Assembly: GCF_002291425.1 (NCBI RefSeq)
Contig: NZ_CP014136.1
Span: forward strand, 5,408,925 to 5,472,924
DNA: 64,000 nucleotides
Reading direction: 5' to 3'
From: Gibbsiella quercinecans
GTDB lineage: Bacteria > Pseudomonadota > Gammaproteobacteria > Enterobacterales > Enterobacteriaceae
A program made the translations under genes and the position numbers. This document shows, piece by piece, positions 1 through 7,557 of the stretch (positions are counted from its first letter, which is position 1; every line of letters begins with the position of its first letter). The notes under the pieces were generated by a model. The model made no database searches and had not been told where the DNA came from. It saw only the letters and a program-made list of their open reading frames with translations.

Positions 1-191
1 CCTTTTTGCGGGATGGCGGCAACACGTTTAACCCTACGTTTTTATTCGGTTTATCTAAGAATGCCAGTCTACCCCGCCGGGTTTGGTTATAAGATTGCAG
101 TTTGTAAAAAAGTAAAAGTAAACGCGATTGGTGTTGCCGGCTGCGACAAACGGTTAGGCGATTTAACGGTAAATTATCTTGCAGGCCGCAG

Positions 192-210
192 GTGCTCATG
201 TATTGAGCAC
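192..210. other. Hairpin-forming inverted repeat upstream of yjcB-like gene
   Basis: A 7-bp perfect stem (GTGCTCA / TGAGCAC) encloses a 5-nt loop. It lies 22 bp before the CRP site and has no T-tract, so it is more likely an operator or chance hairpin than a terminator. I see no convincing gene in positions 1-353; a 72-codon open frame at 13-231 lacks a ribosome binding site and any recognisable family. Confidence 0.3.
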
Positions 211-231
211 GCCATCATCCCAATGCTATAA

Positions 232-247
232 TGTGACCTGCATCACA
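232..247. promoter_or_regulatory. CRP-binding site
   Basis: TGTGACCTGCATCACA carries both consensus half-sites (TGTGA-N6-TCACA) with no mismatch. Its centre is about 114 bp before the ATG at 354. This suggests cAMP-CRP control of the YjcB-like gene. No transcription start can be fixed from sequence alone. Confidence 0.7.
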
Positions 248-353
248 CTTTGATGCCTACTACCCTTTTTATTTTATCGCAATGCACACCGTTTCCTTCA
301 GCGCTGCACGCTGGACGGGTGAGCGCTGCAAGCAACAAAGGATCCAAGGTTCG

Positions 354-635
354 ATGAGTGCCATAGCTACCGGTTTTATCATGATGCGCTGGGAATTGCT
401 GAGCGCAGTGATGATGTTTTTCGCCAGCCAGTTAAACGTGCTTTGCCGTAAAACCAGCCGCCACGGCATGGCATTCATGTTCAGCAGCCTGGGGATCTTC
501 ACCAGCATCTGGTTCGTGATGGGGCTGATGGGTGTGGAATACAGCCAGGAAGGCATGACGTATTTCTGGTCTGTGGTTAAAGACGCGTTTATCGATGTGA
601 TGAGCCAAACCCCAACCCAGTGGCCGACGCCTTAA
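354..635 (+). CDS. yjcB: YjcB-family small inner-membrane protein
   Basis: A 93-residue protein of unknown function. It matches my recollection of E. coli YjcB along its length: an N-terminal segment with RWELLSAVMMF, a second hydrophobic segment around residues 45-65, and the ending QTPTQWP. Two transmembrane helices are likely, with a short basic loop (CRKTSRHG) between them. An upstream ATG at 282 is open in frame, but the family start is the ATG at 354, preceded by AAGG about 12 nt upstream. A perfect CRP site lies upstream. The gene appears monocistronic; a hairpin (645-669) follows the stop. Confidence 0.75.
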   Translation: MSAIATGFIMMRWELLSAVMMFFASQLNVLCRKTSRHGMAFMFSSLGIFTSIWFVMGLMGVEYSQEGMTYFWSVVKDAFIDVMSQTPTQWPTP

Positions 636-644
636 AATACTTTC

Positions 645-669
645 GGCAGGCAACGCCCCTTTGCCTGCC
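645..669 (+). terminator. Stem-loop after yjcB-like gene
   Basis: A perfect 9-bp stem (GGCAGGCAA / TTGCCTGCC) with a 7-nt loop starts 10 bp after the stop codon. No uridine tract follows, so intrinsic termination is uncertain; it may mainly stabilise the mRNA 3' end. Confidence 0.45.
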
Positions 670-776
670 CGCTCCCTCCGTCTGTCTCCCCCTGATTTTA
701 AATCCACCGTTGCGGCCTGCGTTTTTCGGCAATCGGCGCAAACTTGCACAATCGACAATTTATCGCTAGGGTTAAG

Positions 777-792
777 TGTGAGTTAAATCACG
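777..792. promoter_or_regulatory. CRP-like site upstream of yedP-glycosyltransferase operon
   Basis: TGTGAGTTAAATCACG has a perfect left half-site and four of five bases in the right half-site. It lies about 140 bp before the yedP start and is embedded in a wider imperfect palindrome (AAGTGTGA...TCACGCTT). It could be a CRP site, or an operator for another regulator of the operon. Confidence 0.5.
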
Positions 793-931
793 CTTTTTTG
801 GCTACAGGAGGCCCTATCCACCGCTAATCGCCCGCCTTACCGCACTGCTCGTCACACGGCTTCCTGCCCGCCCACCATCGAGACATCCCCTTTATTGACC
901 GGTGAATGACTCACGAGAGAATGGAGAGGAA

Positions 932-1738
932 ATGCTGAAATTGAGTCCCAATCTGTTGCTGTTTAGCGATCTTGACGGTTCGCTGCTGGATCATCACAGC
1001 TATCGCTGGGATGCTGCGCAACCGTGGCTGGATCGCCTGGCACAGCATCAGGTTCCCTTGATTATCGCGACCAGTAAAACGGCCGCGGAAGTCGGCCTGT
1101 TGCAACAGCAGCTTAAGCTGACGCATTTGCCATTTATTGCAGAGAACGGCGCGCAAATCGTATTCCCCGCCGATTGGCAGGAAACCGATAAAGTGTTCAG
1201 CGCTGATTACGCCACCCTGCGCGCCACCCTGGCCGAACTACGCGCCAGTAGGCAATTCACATTTGAAGGCTTCGCCGATGTGGATGATGCTACGGTGGCC
1301 GCCTGGACCGGCCTGCCGCTGGCGGATGCCCAGCGCGCGCGCCAACGTGCCGGCTCAGAGCCGCTCCGCTGGCTGGGGAATGATACGCAGTTAACCGTGT
1401 TTAGCAGCCAACTGGCGCAGCACGGGCTAACCTTGACCCAGGGCGGCCGTTTTTATCACGTCATGGGGGAAAACGTCAGCAAGGGCCATGCCGCCCGCTG
1501 GCTAACCGAATACTACCAGCGCCGGCGGCAACAGCCGGTCATCACGCTTTGCCTGGGCGACGGCCCGAACGATATCCCCCTGCTAAGCACCGCGGACTAT
1601 GCCGTCGCGATCCGGGGGCAGCAAGATACTGCAATTGATTTTCCGAGCGACTTTGCCGGCCAACTGTACCGCACGCACCAAGCGGGGCCACAGGGCTGGA
1701 GCGAAGGATTAGACCATTTTCTGGAGAAGCAGCCATGA
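932..1738 (+). CDS. yedP: HAD phosphatase, mannosyl/glucosyl-3-phosphoglycerate phosphatase family (YedP)
   Basis: A 268-residue HAD-superfamily hydrolase of the MPGP/YedP type. These enzymes remove the phosphate from mannosyl- or glucosyl-3-phosphoglycerate to give the compatible solute mannosyl- or glucosylglycerate. HAD motif I is FSDLDGSLL (nucleophile Asp13, acid/base Asp15). Motif II is the Thr/Ser in IIATSKTAAE. Motif IV is GDGPNDIPLL near residue 207. I chose ATG 932 over the in-frame GTG 902 because GGAGAGG lies just upstream. The stop overlaps the next start by four bases (ATGA, 1735-1738), so the two genes are translationally coupled. In E. coli yedP lacks this partner. The substrate is inferred from family and context. 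Confidence 0.85.
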   Translation: MLKLSPNLLLFSDLDGSLLDHHSYRWDAAQPWLDRLAQHQVPLIIATSKTAAEVGLLQQQLKLTHLPFIAENGAQIVFPADWQETDKVFSADYATLRATLAELRASRQFTFEGFADVDDATVAAWTGLPLADAQRARQRAGSEPLRWLGNDTQLTVFSSQLAQHGLTLTQGGRFYHVMGENVSKGHAARWLTEYYQRRRQQPVITLCLGDGPNDIPLLSTADYAVAIRGQQDTAIDFPSDFAGQLYRTHQAGPQGWSEGLDHFLEKQP

Positions 1739-2946
1739 GCGAGTTTTACCAAGACGGCATCATCACCAATTTCCATAACCTGGCCAACCGTGATTTGGCC
1801 GAGCTGGAGTATGAACTGCAGGTCTTTTCCGGCCGCAATACCATGGGGCTGATACTGCCTTCGTTGTATTCCGAGCTTGAAGGTCCGGCACTGGATCGCA
1901 TCGTGGAAATTCTGGCGCAGGTGCCCTATCTGGAAGAGATCATCATCGGGTTGGATCGCGCCGACCAGCAGCAGTTTGAGCACGCCAAAGAATTTTTCTC
2001 GCGCCTGCCGCAACGCCACCGCATTCTGTGGAACGACGGCCCGCGCCTGAAAGCGATCGCCGATCGGCTACAGGCGGAAAAGCTGGCGCCGGATGAACCC
2101 GGCAAGGGCCGCAACGTGTGGTTCTGCGTGGGCTATACGCTGGCATCGCACCGTAGCAGCTGCGTGGCGCTGCACGACTGTGACATTGTCACTTACGATC
2201 GCCGCATGTTGGCGCGCCTGCTGTACCCAGTGGCGAACCCCAACTTCCACTATGACTTCTGTAAAGGCTATTACGCCCGCGTGGCGGATGGCAAACTGAA
2301 TGGCCGCGTGGGCCGTCTGCTGGTGTTCCCGCTGCTGAAGTCACTGCAAAAAGTGTACGGTAATTCCGATTTTCTTGATTACCTGCGCAGCTATCGCTAC
2401 CCGCTTTCCGGTGAGTTTGCCATGCGCACCCACATCCTCAATAACCTGCGCATCCCCAGCGACTGGGGGCTTGAGATTGGCGTGCTGTCGGAAATCCACC
2501 GCAATACCGCAACCAGCCGCATCTGCCAGGTGGATATTGCCGATAACTACGATCACAAACACCAGCCGATGTCGGAAAACGATCCTCAGGCCGGGCTACA
2601 ACGTATGGCCGTCGATATCACCAAGGCGCTATACCGCAAGCTGGCTATTCTGGGGGTAAATATCACCAGTGATTCATTCCGCGTGCTGCGTGCCACCTAT
2701 TACCGCACGGCGCTGGATATGATTGATGCGTTTGAGCACGATGCCAAAATGAACGGCCTGAAGTTTGATCGCCACAGCGAGGAATCCGCGGTGGAGCTGT
2801 TTTCCAACGTAATTTCTCATGCCGGGCAAGCCTTCAGCGAAAGCCCAGGGGATAAACCCTTTGTCCCCAGTTGGAACCGCGTGCAGTCGGCATTCCCGGA
2901 TATTCTGGAGCAGTTGTACGATGCGGTAGAGCAGGATAACAAGTAG
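1735..2946 (+). CDS. GT81-like glycosyltransferase (glucosyl-3-phosphoglycerate synthase-like)
   Basis: A 403-residue GT-A-fold glycosyltransferase. Motifs resemble the GT81 glucosyl-3-phosphoglycerate synthases: a GKG motif near residue 124, the metal-binding D-x-D in HDCDIVTYDR near residue 148, YPLSGEFA near residue 225, and WGLEIGVL near residue 245. The family transfers glucose or mannose from a nucleotide sugar to 3-phosphoglycerate. Coupling to a MPGP-type phosphatase supplies the second step, so together they should make glucosylglycerate or mannosylglycerate, an osmolyte linked to salt stress and nitrogen limitation. I cannot decide which sugar is used. An intrinsic terminator follows at 2978-3009. 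Confidence 0.8.
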   Translation: MSEFYQDGIITNFHNLANRDLAELEYELQVFSGRNTMGLILPSLYSELEGPALDRIVEILAQVPYLEEIIIGLDRADQQQFEHAKEFFSRLPQRHRILWNDGPRLKAIADRLQAEKLAPDEPGKGRNVWFCVGYTLASHRSSCVALHDCDIVTYDRRMLARLLYPVANPNFHYDFCKGYYARVADGKLNGRVGRLLVFPLLKSLQKVYGNSDFLDYLRSYRYPLSGEFAMRTHILNNLRIPSDWGLEIGVLSEIHRNTATSRICQVDIADNYDHKHQPMSENDPQAGLQRMAVDITKALYRKLAILGVNITSDSFRVLRATYYRTALDMIDAFEHDAKMNGLKFDRHSEESAVELFSNVISHAGQAFSESPGDKPFVPSWNRVQSAFPDILEQLYDAVEQDNK

Positions 2947-2977
2947 CCCGACACATAAAACCATGAATATCTTGCGC

Positions 2978-3009
2978 CAGGGGCCGTTTACAACGGCCCC
3001 TGCTATTTT
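2978..3009 (+). terminator. Intrinsic terminator of the yedP operon
   Basis: A 10-bp GC-rich stem (CAGGGGCCGT / ACGGCCCCTG), 5-nt loop and T-rich tail (ATTTTT) lie between the glycosyltransferase and the convergent AraC-family gene. Confidence 0.85.
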
Positions 3010-3018
3010 TGCGGATAA

Positions 3019-3888
3019 TTACTGCGCCTGGCGCATACGCAGCGGCGCCAGGCCATACGCGGCTTTAAAACGGTTGCTGAAGTGGCTGGCCGAACTGAAA
3101 CCGCAGGCCAGCGCGATTTCCGTCAACGGCAGTGAGCTATGGCACAGCAGATGTTTGGCCTGCTGTAACCGCGCGCGCATCACATACTGGTGCGGCGCCA
3201 GCCCGGTATTGTGTTTGAACATCCGGGCGAAATGAAATTCGCTCAGCCCGGCCTGTGCGGCCAGATCCGCCAGCAGCAACGGCTGATCCAAATGGCCGAC
3301 GATATAATCGCACACCCGCTTTAATACCACCGGCGCCAGCCCGCCGCGCACCGACGGCAGTCGCCATTGCAGATGGGTATAATGCTGTATCAGATGCGAC
3401 ATCAGCATCGACGATGCGCTACTTAGCGCCAGCTGGTTGGCGCGGTCCTGCCAGTCGACGTTGAGCAGGAACTGGCGATAGAGCAAGGTAATTTGCTGAT
3501 CTTCGGCAAACGAACGCGGTTCCAGCTGGATGGCGGCCGGGCTACGATCCCACGTTTGCTCCACCAACTGGCGCAGGTGGCGATCGGTGCAGTACAGATG
3601 GACAAAAGAAAGATCGCTGCGCACGTCCCAGGTGGACTCATACTGGCGCGGCATAATACAGAAGCGATCCGGCCCACCACCGTTTTTCCAGCCGTTGGCG
3701 GTTTTTTGATAGCACTCGTAGCCGTCGGCAATGTACAGGCTCAGGGTGTGGTGATCGGCGCTTTCCTGCGTAATGCGGTCATGGCTATTGGACCAGGCGG
3801 CCAGCTCCACGCCGGAAGCCAGCAACACATTGTTGTGCAACGTGGCCCGGTGTTCACTCAGTGTTTCGAATGCTTGATAGCTGGACAT
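3019..3888 (-). CDS. AraC-family transcriptional regulator
   Basis: A 289-residue regulator. The N-terminal 170 residues look like an AraC-type cupin ligand-sensing domain. The C-terminal 100 residues carry the two helix-turn-helix units: LADLAAQAGLSEFHFARMF, and LTEIALACGFSSASHFSNRF followed by the GLAP signature. The start at 3888 is preceded by AAGGGGG. It is transcribed divergently from an EamA-family exporter across about 180 bp, a common arrangement in which the AraC protein controls the transporter in response to its substrate. Ligand unknown. Confidence 0.85.
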   Translation of the reverse strand: MSSYQAFETLSEHRATLHNNVLLASGVELAAWSNSHDRITQESADHHTLSLYIADGYECYQKTANGWKNGGGPDRFCIMPRQYESTWDVRSDLSFVHLYCTDRHLRQLVEQTWDRSPAAIQLEPRSFAEDQQITLLYRQFLLNVDWQDRANQLALSSASSMLMSHLIQHYTHLQWRLPSVRGGLAPVVLKRVCDYIVGHLDQPLLLADLAAQAGLSEFHFARMFKHNTGLAPHQYVMRARLQQAKHLLCHSSLPLTEIALACGFSSASHFSNRFKAAYGLAPLRMRQAQ

Positions 3889-4071
3889 GGTTCCCCCTTT
3901 TCTTGCCCTACCGCTTCAGTGTAAAGAGCCGCCCGCCCGGATACCAGCCGTTGCGGTTCACCGTGCTAAAAAAAGCGCAAGAATATGCAACTGTAGGCAG
4001 CCAACTGCAAGCGGCACGCGGGCAAGGCGTTGATACTGGCGCTCTGTTTTCTTTCGTTTGCGGAGTCAATA

Positions 4072-4977
4072 ATGAACGCGCTGTTGTACCTTGCCGTGGT
4101 ACTGATTTGGGGCACCACCTGGATTGCGATAACATTACAACAACAGGGAACGGTGGCGATCCCGGTTTCCATCAGCTACCGCTTTCTGATCTCGGCAATC
4201 ACCCTGCTGGCGGTGTTGCTGCTACTGCGCCGCCTGCGGCGGATCGGCCCGCGTGACCATCTGTTTTGTGTGATCCAGGGCTGCTGTGTGTTTGGCTTCA
4301 ACTTTTACTGCTTCTATCACGCCGCGGCCTACATCAGCAGCGGCTTAGAATCGGTGATCTTTTCCATGGCGGTGCTGTTCAACGCGCTGAACGGCATGAT
4401 CTTCTTCCGCCAACGCCCAACGCCTAATCTATTGCCGGCGGTGATCCTGGGGCTGACCGGGATTGTTGCCCTGTTCTGGCAGGATCTGCGCGCCACGCAG
4501 TTGGCGCCGGAGCTGTTGAAGGGCATTGGCCTGAGTATGCTGGGGACTTATGGATTCTCGCTGGGCAACATGATCAGCGCCCGCCACCAACGCCACGGGC
4601 TGGACGTGTTAACAACCAATGCCTATGCCATGAGCTATGGCGCAATCCTGATGGCGCTCATCGCGCTGGCGCAAGGCGCTTCGTTCCAGATCGCCTTCAG
4701 TACACGCTATATCGGATCGCTGCTGTATCTAGCCATCTTTGGCTCGGTGATCGCCTTCGCCGCCTATTTTATCCTGTTGGGCCGTGTTGGCGCCGGAGCC
4801 GCCGCCTACAGCACCCTGCTGTTCCCGCTGGTGGCATTGACCATATCCACCCTGTATGAAGGCTATCAATGGCACCTGAATGCCGTGATCGGTCTGTGCC
4901 TGATCCTGTTGGGCAATCTGGTGATGTTCAGTAAACCCGAACATTTCACCCGGCTGTGGCGGCGCAAGTTGGCCTGA
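4072..4977 (+). CDS. EamA-family (DMT) inner-membrane transporter
   Basis: A 301-residue, very hydrophobic protein of the drug/metabolite transporter superfamily. It has two EamA repeats and about ten predicted helices. The first helix carries the family's usual WGTTWIAI motif, and the second repeat ends with GAGAAAYSTLLFPLVAL and LILLGN. Members export amino acids, nucleosides or toxic metabolites. The start at 4072 fits the onset of the first helix; an in-frame upstream extension to 4030 is less likely. It diverges from the AraC-type gene that probably regulates it. Substrate not deducible. Confidence 0.8.
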   Translation: MNALLYLAVVLIWGTTWIAITLQQQGTVAIPVSISYRFLISAITLLAVLLLLRRLRRIGPRDHLFCVIQGCCVFGFNFYCFYHAAAYISSGLESVIFSMAVLFNALNGMIFFRQRPTPNLLPAVILGLTGIVALFWQDLRATQLAPELLKGIGLSMLGTYGFSLGNMISARHQRHGLDVLTTNAYAMSYGAILMALIALAQGASFQIAFSTRYIGSLLYLAIFGSVIAFAAYFILLGRVGAGAAAYSTLLFPLVALTISTLYEGYQWHLNAVIGLCLILLGNLVMFSKPEHFTRLWRRKLA

Positions 4978-5046
4978 ACCGGCGGCACCAGAGAAAACGG
5001 CGGAGCTAAGTGCTCCGCCGAACCCATATTGCACGTAACAGCGAGC

Positions 5047-7305
5047 TTAAAAGCGGACATCAATCCCCAGAGTGACGGTGCGCCCCGGTTCAGGCATGCT
5101 GATCACCGATCCCGGCTGAATATCATAGCGGTTAGTGAGATTATTCACCGCGGCGAACAGCGTCGCATTTTTATTAACCCGGTATTGCCCGTATAAATCA
5201 AGTTGATAACCCGAGGGGATATCAATAATGGGCGACGCTCCGGTGCCGATCAGCCAATCCGACGGGTTTGTTTTGGCTGAGTGATATTTATAACGCACCC
5301 CGGTATCCAGATCCCCCGCCATGAATTTTTTCCCCACGTTGACCACCAGATTCTTTTTGGCCGGAATGCGGCTGGGGGTTAATCCCCAGGCAAATCCCAG
5401 GCTATTACAGTTATCGGTGTTGGCCCGCTGCGCCTGATAATGGGAGCAAACCTGGGTATCGGTATACAGAGTCGCGGAAACATGGGTATAAAACAGTGCT
5501 GCATCATAATTAGCCGATAACTCAAACCCGGAAAGATCCAGCTTATCGTAGTTAATGAAGGTATAATTATCCATCCATTCAGCTATGTTTGGCGTTTTAT
5601 CCAACACACCGCCGGAAATAAAACCATTAACCTTGTTGCGGAAATAGGACAGGGAAAGATCCAGTTTGTCCTCTGGCAACAAAAGATCTTGCTGCTTAGT
5701 TTTCAGCCCAATTTCACGCTGCAATGAAATCTCTGGCGATAGACGATTATACGGATTGTAGCTGAACACCTCATTTGACACCGTGGTTTCATAAAGGCTG
5801 GGCATACGATAGGTTCTTGACGCTTTAAAAAACAGTGCCGTTGCTGGCGTCAGGTGATAATTCAGTTCAGACAGCATATCCAGTTTTGGGCGGTAGTTTA
5901 GCGATTCATTACTCTGGAAATCGGTTATTTTCGCACCGTGCAGGTTAAAGCCGATATTCACCGTCACGGGGGAGAGATCAAGCTCCCCGTTAATAAACGC
6001 ACTTTTCTCGCTTCTTTTACCGTTACGCGAAGTTACCGCGATATCACTAAACCGAATGATGCCATCTTGTTCGGGTTTAAGCCGTTCATCCTGCAAGGCC
6101 ACCCCATAGCGCAAAACCAACGGCAGCCGTTGCAAAGCGCTTTCATTATAAACGCTCACCCCTTTTCGATCGTTGCTGTAGGCGTGCAAATACTGTTGCG
6201 CATTGACGCCGATGCCCCACAACCCGTTGTATTGCCGCAAATTGGCATCGGTTAACCATAGGCCAATGTTCAAATTGACTAAATCATTGTCGTAGGGTTT
6301 ATAGGCATAGCTGGCGCTGTAGCTGTTGACGATAGCGCTGCCCAATGCCCATTGCGGCATGGATTCAACGCCCTCCGGCAGTGGGTTGAAATCAATATCA
6401 TTGTTATTTTGATACCAATAGGCCGCTAAAACCTCACCGGCTTGTTGCCGATGGTTACGGTAAGCGAATTCAAAATCCTGGCCATTATTGGTATGCAGCC
6501 CCATTTTCGCCAGGAAAGACTGGCTCTGGAAACTGGTGTTGACCACCTCATGATTCGGAGTTACCACCGGTTCATGATAGCGGGTAAAACCGTGCTTCCC
6601 GGCATAGTAATTCCCCGTAGCCCGTTCGCTGTAAGCGATTACCGCATCGAAAAAATCATCACGAAAACCAAAAGCCGCCGTCGCCGAGCCATTGTTGAAC
6701 TGGCGAGACCTCGGCTTTTGCGTCAGTTGATAATAATTTTGTTGTTCGTAGTCATCGGGAATATCGGGCTTGCGATTATTGTTGTAACTGCGCAGTTTGA
6801 TCAAAAAACCGCTTTGTTCGCCGGGGTTAACAATATCATCCACCGTAAGGGTTTTGATATTAACCACCCCACCAATCGCCCCGGATGCAAATGGCGAAGC
6901 GTTAACCGCCGCCCCTTTTTGCACCGCCACGCGGCTGATCAAATCAGCGTCGATATAGGTTCTGTCACTGGTCCCCTGATAACCACGTGAAGTATGCGTA
7001 GATTGCAGGCTGCCATCAATAAAGACCGGAACCCGCCCTTCACCCTGCAGGCCCCGGATGCCAATATCAATAGCGCCCGCCTCATTGCGCATATTATTTG
7101 CCTGCACGGACGTTATTGATGAAAAAATATTCGAATTAGAACTGCCTCTGTATTTATCCATGTCTTGCGCCGTGATGATATGTTCATCATCGCGCGCGGC
7201 TGAAACAATGACCGTATCCTCACTAACCGTGGATTTATTTTCTGCGTGTGCGTAACCCAAAGGGAAAAATAATGTCGATGACAAAATAACAGGATTGATT
7301 TTCAT
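5047..7305 (-). CDS. TonB-dependent outer-membrane receptor (haem/siderophore type)
   Basis: A 752-residue receptor. I start it at ATG 7305, where a signal peptide begins (MKINPVILSSTLFFPLGYAHA) and mature residues start at ENKST. A TonB-box-like EDTVIVSA follows. The plug domain occupies roughly residues 35-150 and ends in GAIGGVVNIKT. The barrel ends in PGRTVTLGIDVRF with the required C-terminal phenylalanine. The YRMPSLYE ... NPYNRLSPE pair corresponds to the FRAP/NPNL region of haem and siderophore receptors. Two cysteines 14 residues apart (CSHYQ...TDNC) suggest a disulfide-closed outer loop. A Fur-box-like sequence lies 43 bp upstream. It diverges from a Tat-exported aminotransferase. 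Cargo unknown; haem or an organic iron chelate is plausible. Confidence 0.85.
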   Translation of the reverse strand: MKINPVILSSTLFFPLGYAHAENKSTVSEDTVIVSAARDDEHIITAQDMDKYRGSSNSNIFSSITSVQANNMRNEAGAIDIGIRGLQGEGRVPVFIDGSLQSTHTSRGYQGTSDRTYIDADLISRVAVQKGAAVNASPFASGAIGGVVNIKTLTVDDIVNPGEQSGFLIKLRSYNNNRKPDIPDDYEQQNYYQLTQKPRSRQFNNGSATAAFGFRDDFFDAVIAYSERATGNYYAGKHGFTRYHEPVVTPNHEVVNTSFQSQSFLAKMGLHTNNGQDFEFAYRNHRQQAGEVLAAYWYQNNNDIDFNPLPEGVESMPQWALGSAIVNSYSASYAYKPYDNDLVNLNIGLWLTDANLRQYNGLWGIGVNAQQYLHAYSNDRKGVSVYNESALQRLPLVLRYGVALQDERLKPEQDGIIRFSDIAVTSRNGKRSEKSAFINGELDLSPVTVNIGFNLHGAKITDFQSNESLNYRPKLDMLSELNYHLTPATALFFKASRTYRMPSLYETTVSNEVFSYNPYNRLSPEISLQREIGLKTKQQDLLLPEDKLDLSLSYFRNKVNGFISGGVLDKTPNIAEWMDNYTFINYDKLDLSGFELSANYDAALFYTHVSATLYTDTQVCSHYQAQRANTDNCNSLGFAWGLTPSRIPAKKNLVVNVGKKFMAGDLDTGVRYKYHSAKTNPSDWLIGTGASPIIDIPSGYQLDLYGQYRVNKNATLFAAVNNLTNRYDIQPGSVISMPEPGRTVTLGIDVRF

Positions 7306-7347
7306 AAAATGATACAAAGAGAAATAACAAGGAGCGCAGATATTATT

Positions 7348-7366
7348 GAAATCGATTCTCATTCTC
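7348..7366 (-). promoter_or_regulatory. Fur-box-like operator of TonB receptor gene
   Basis: Read on the minus strand, GAGAATGAGAATCGATTTC matches the 19-bp Fur consensus (GATAATGATAATCATTATC) at 14 of 19 positions. It sits just upstream of the receptor start, where a Fur-repressed promoter would be. The match is by eye. Confidence 0.65.
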
Positions 7367-7417
7367 AATAACGATTTGGAGGTACGCTGTATCACGCTAT
7401 AAAGAGCGGGCTATCAC

Positions 7418-7462
7418 AAGGTGCATTATAATGCATCATCATGATGCACTATAATGCACCTT
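7418..7462. promoter_or_regulatory. 45-bp palindrome with two TATAAT-centred dyads
   Basis: Arms of 22 bp are complementary around position 7440 with a single mismatch (7431/7449). Inside, two 14-bp dyads (TGCATTATAATGCA at 7422-7435 and TGCACTATAATGCA at 7445-7458) are spaced 23 bp apart, about two helical turns. Each contains TATAAT. The element lies midway between the divergent TonB-receptor and aminotransferase genes. It may be a double operator for a dimeric repressor overlapping both -10 regions. Confidence 0.6.
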
Positions 7463-7557
7463 CATTTAATTAATCATATAAATCAGCTAATTAACTATTG
7501 GCATGCATCCTGCTTTGTCTTGAGTGAAGTTTGAATCTTTACAAGGAGAAAGTAGAT

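Noticed and set aside
13..231. 72-codon open frame at the window start
   Set aside because: No ribosome binding site, no recognisable family, and it runs into the hairpin and CRP-site region.
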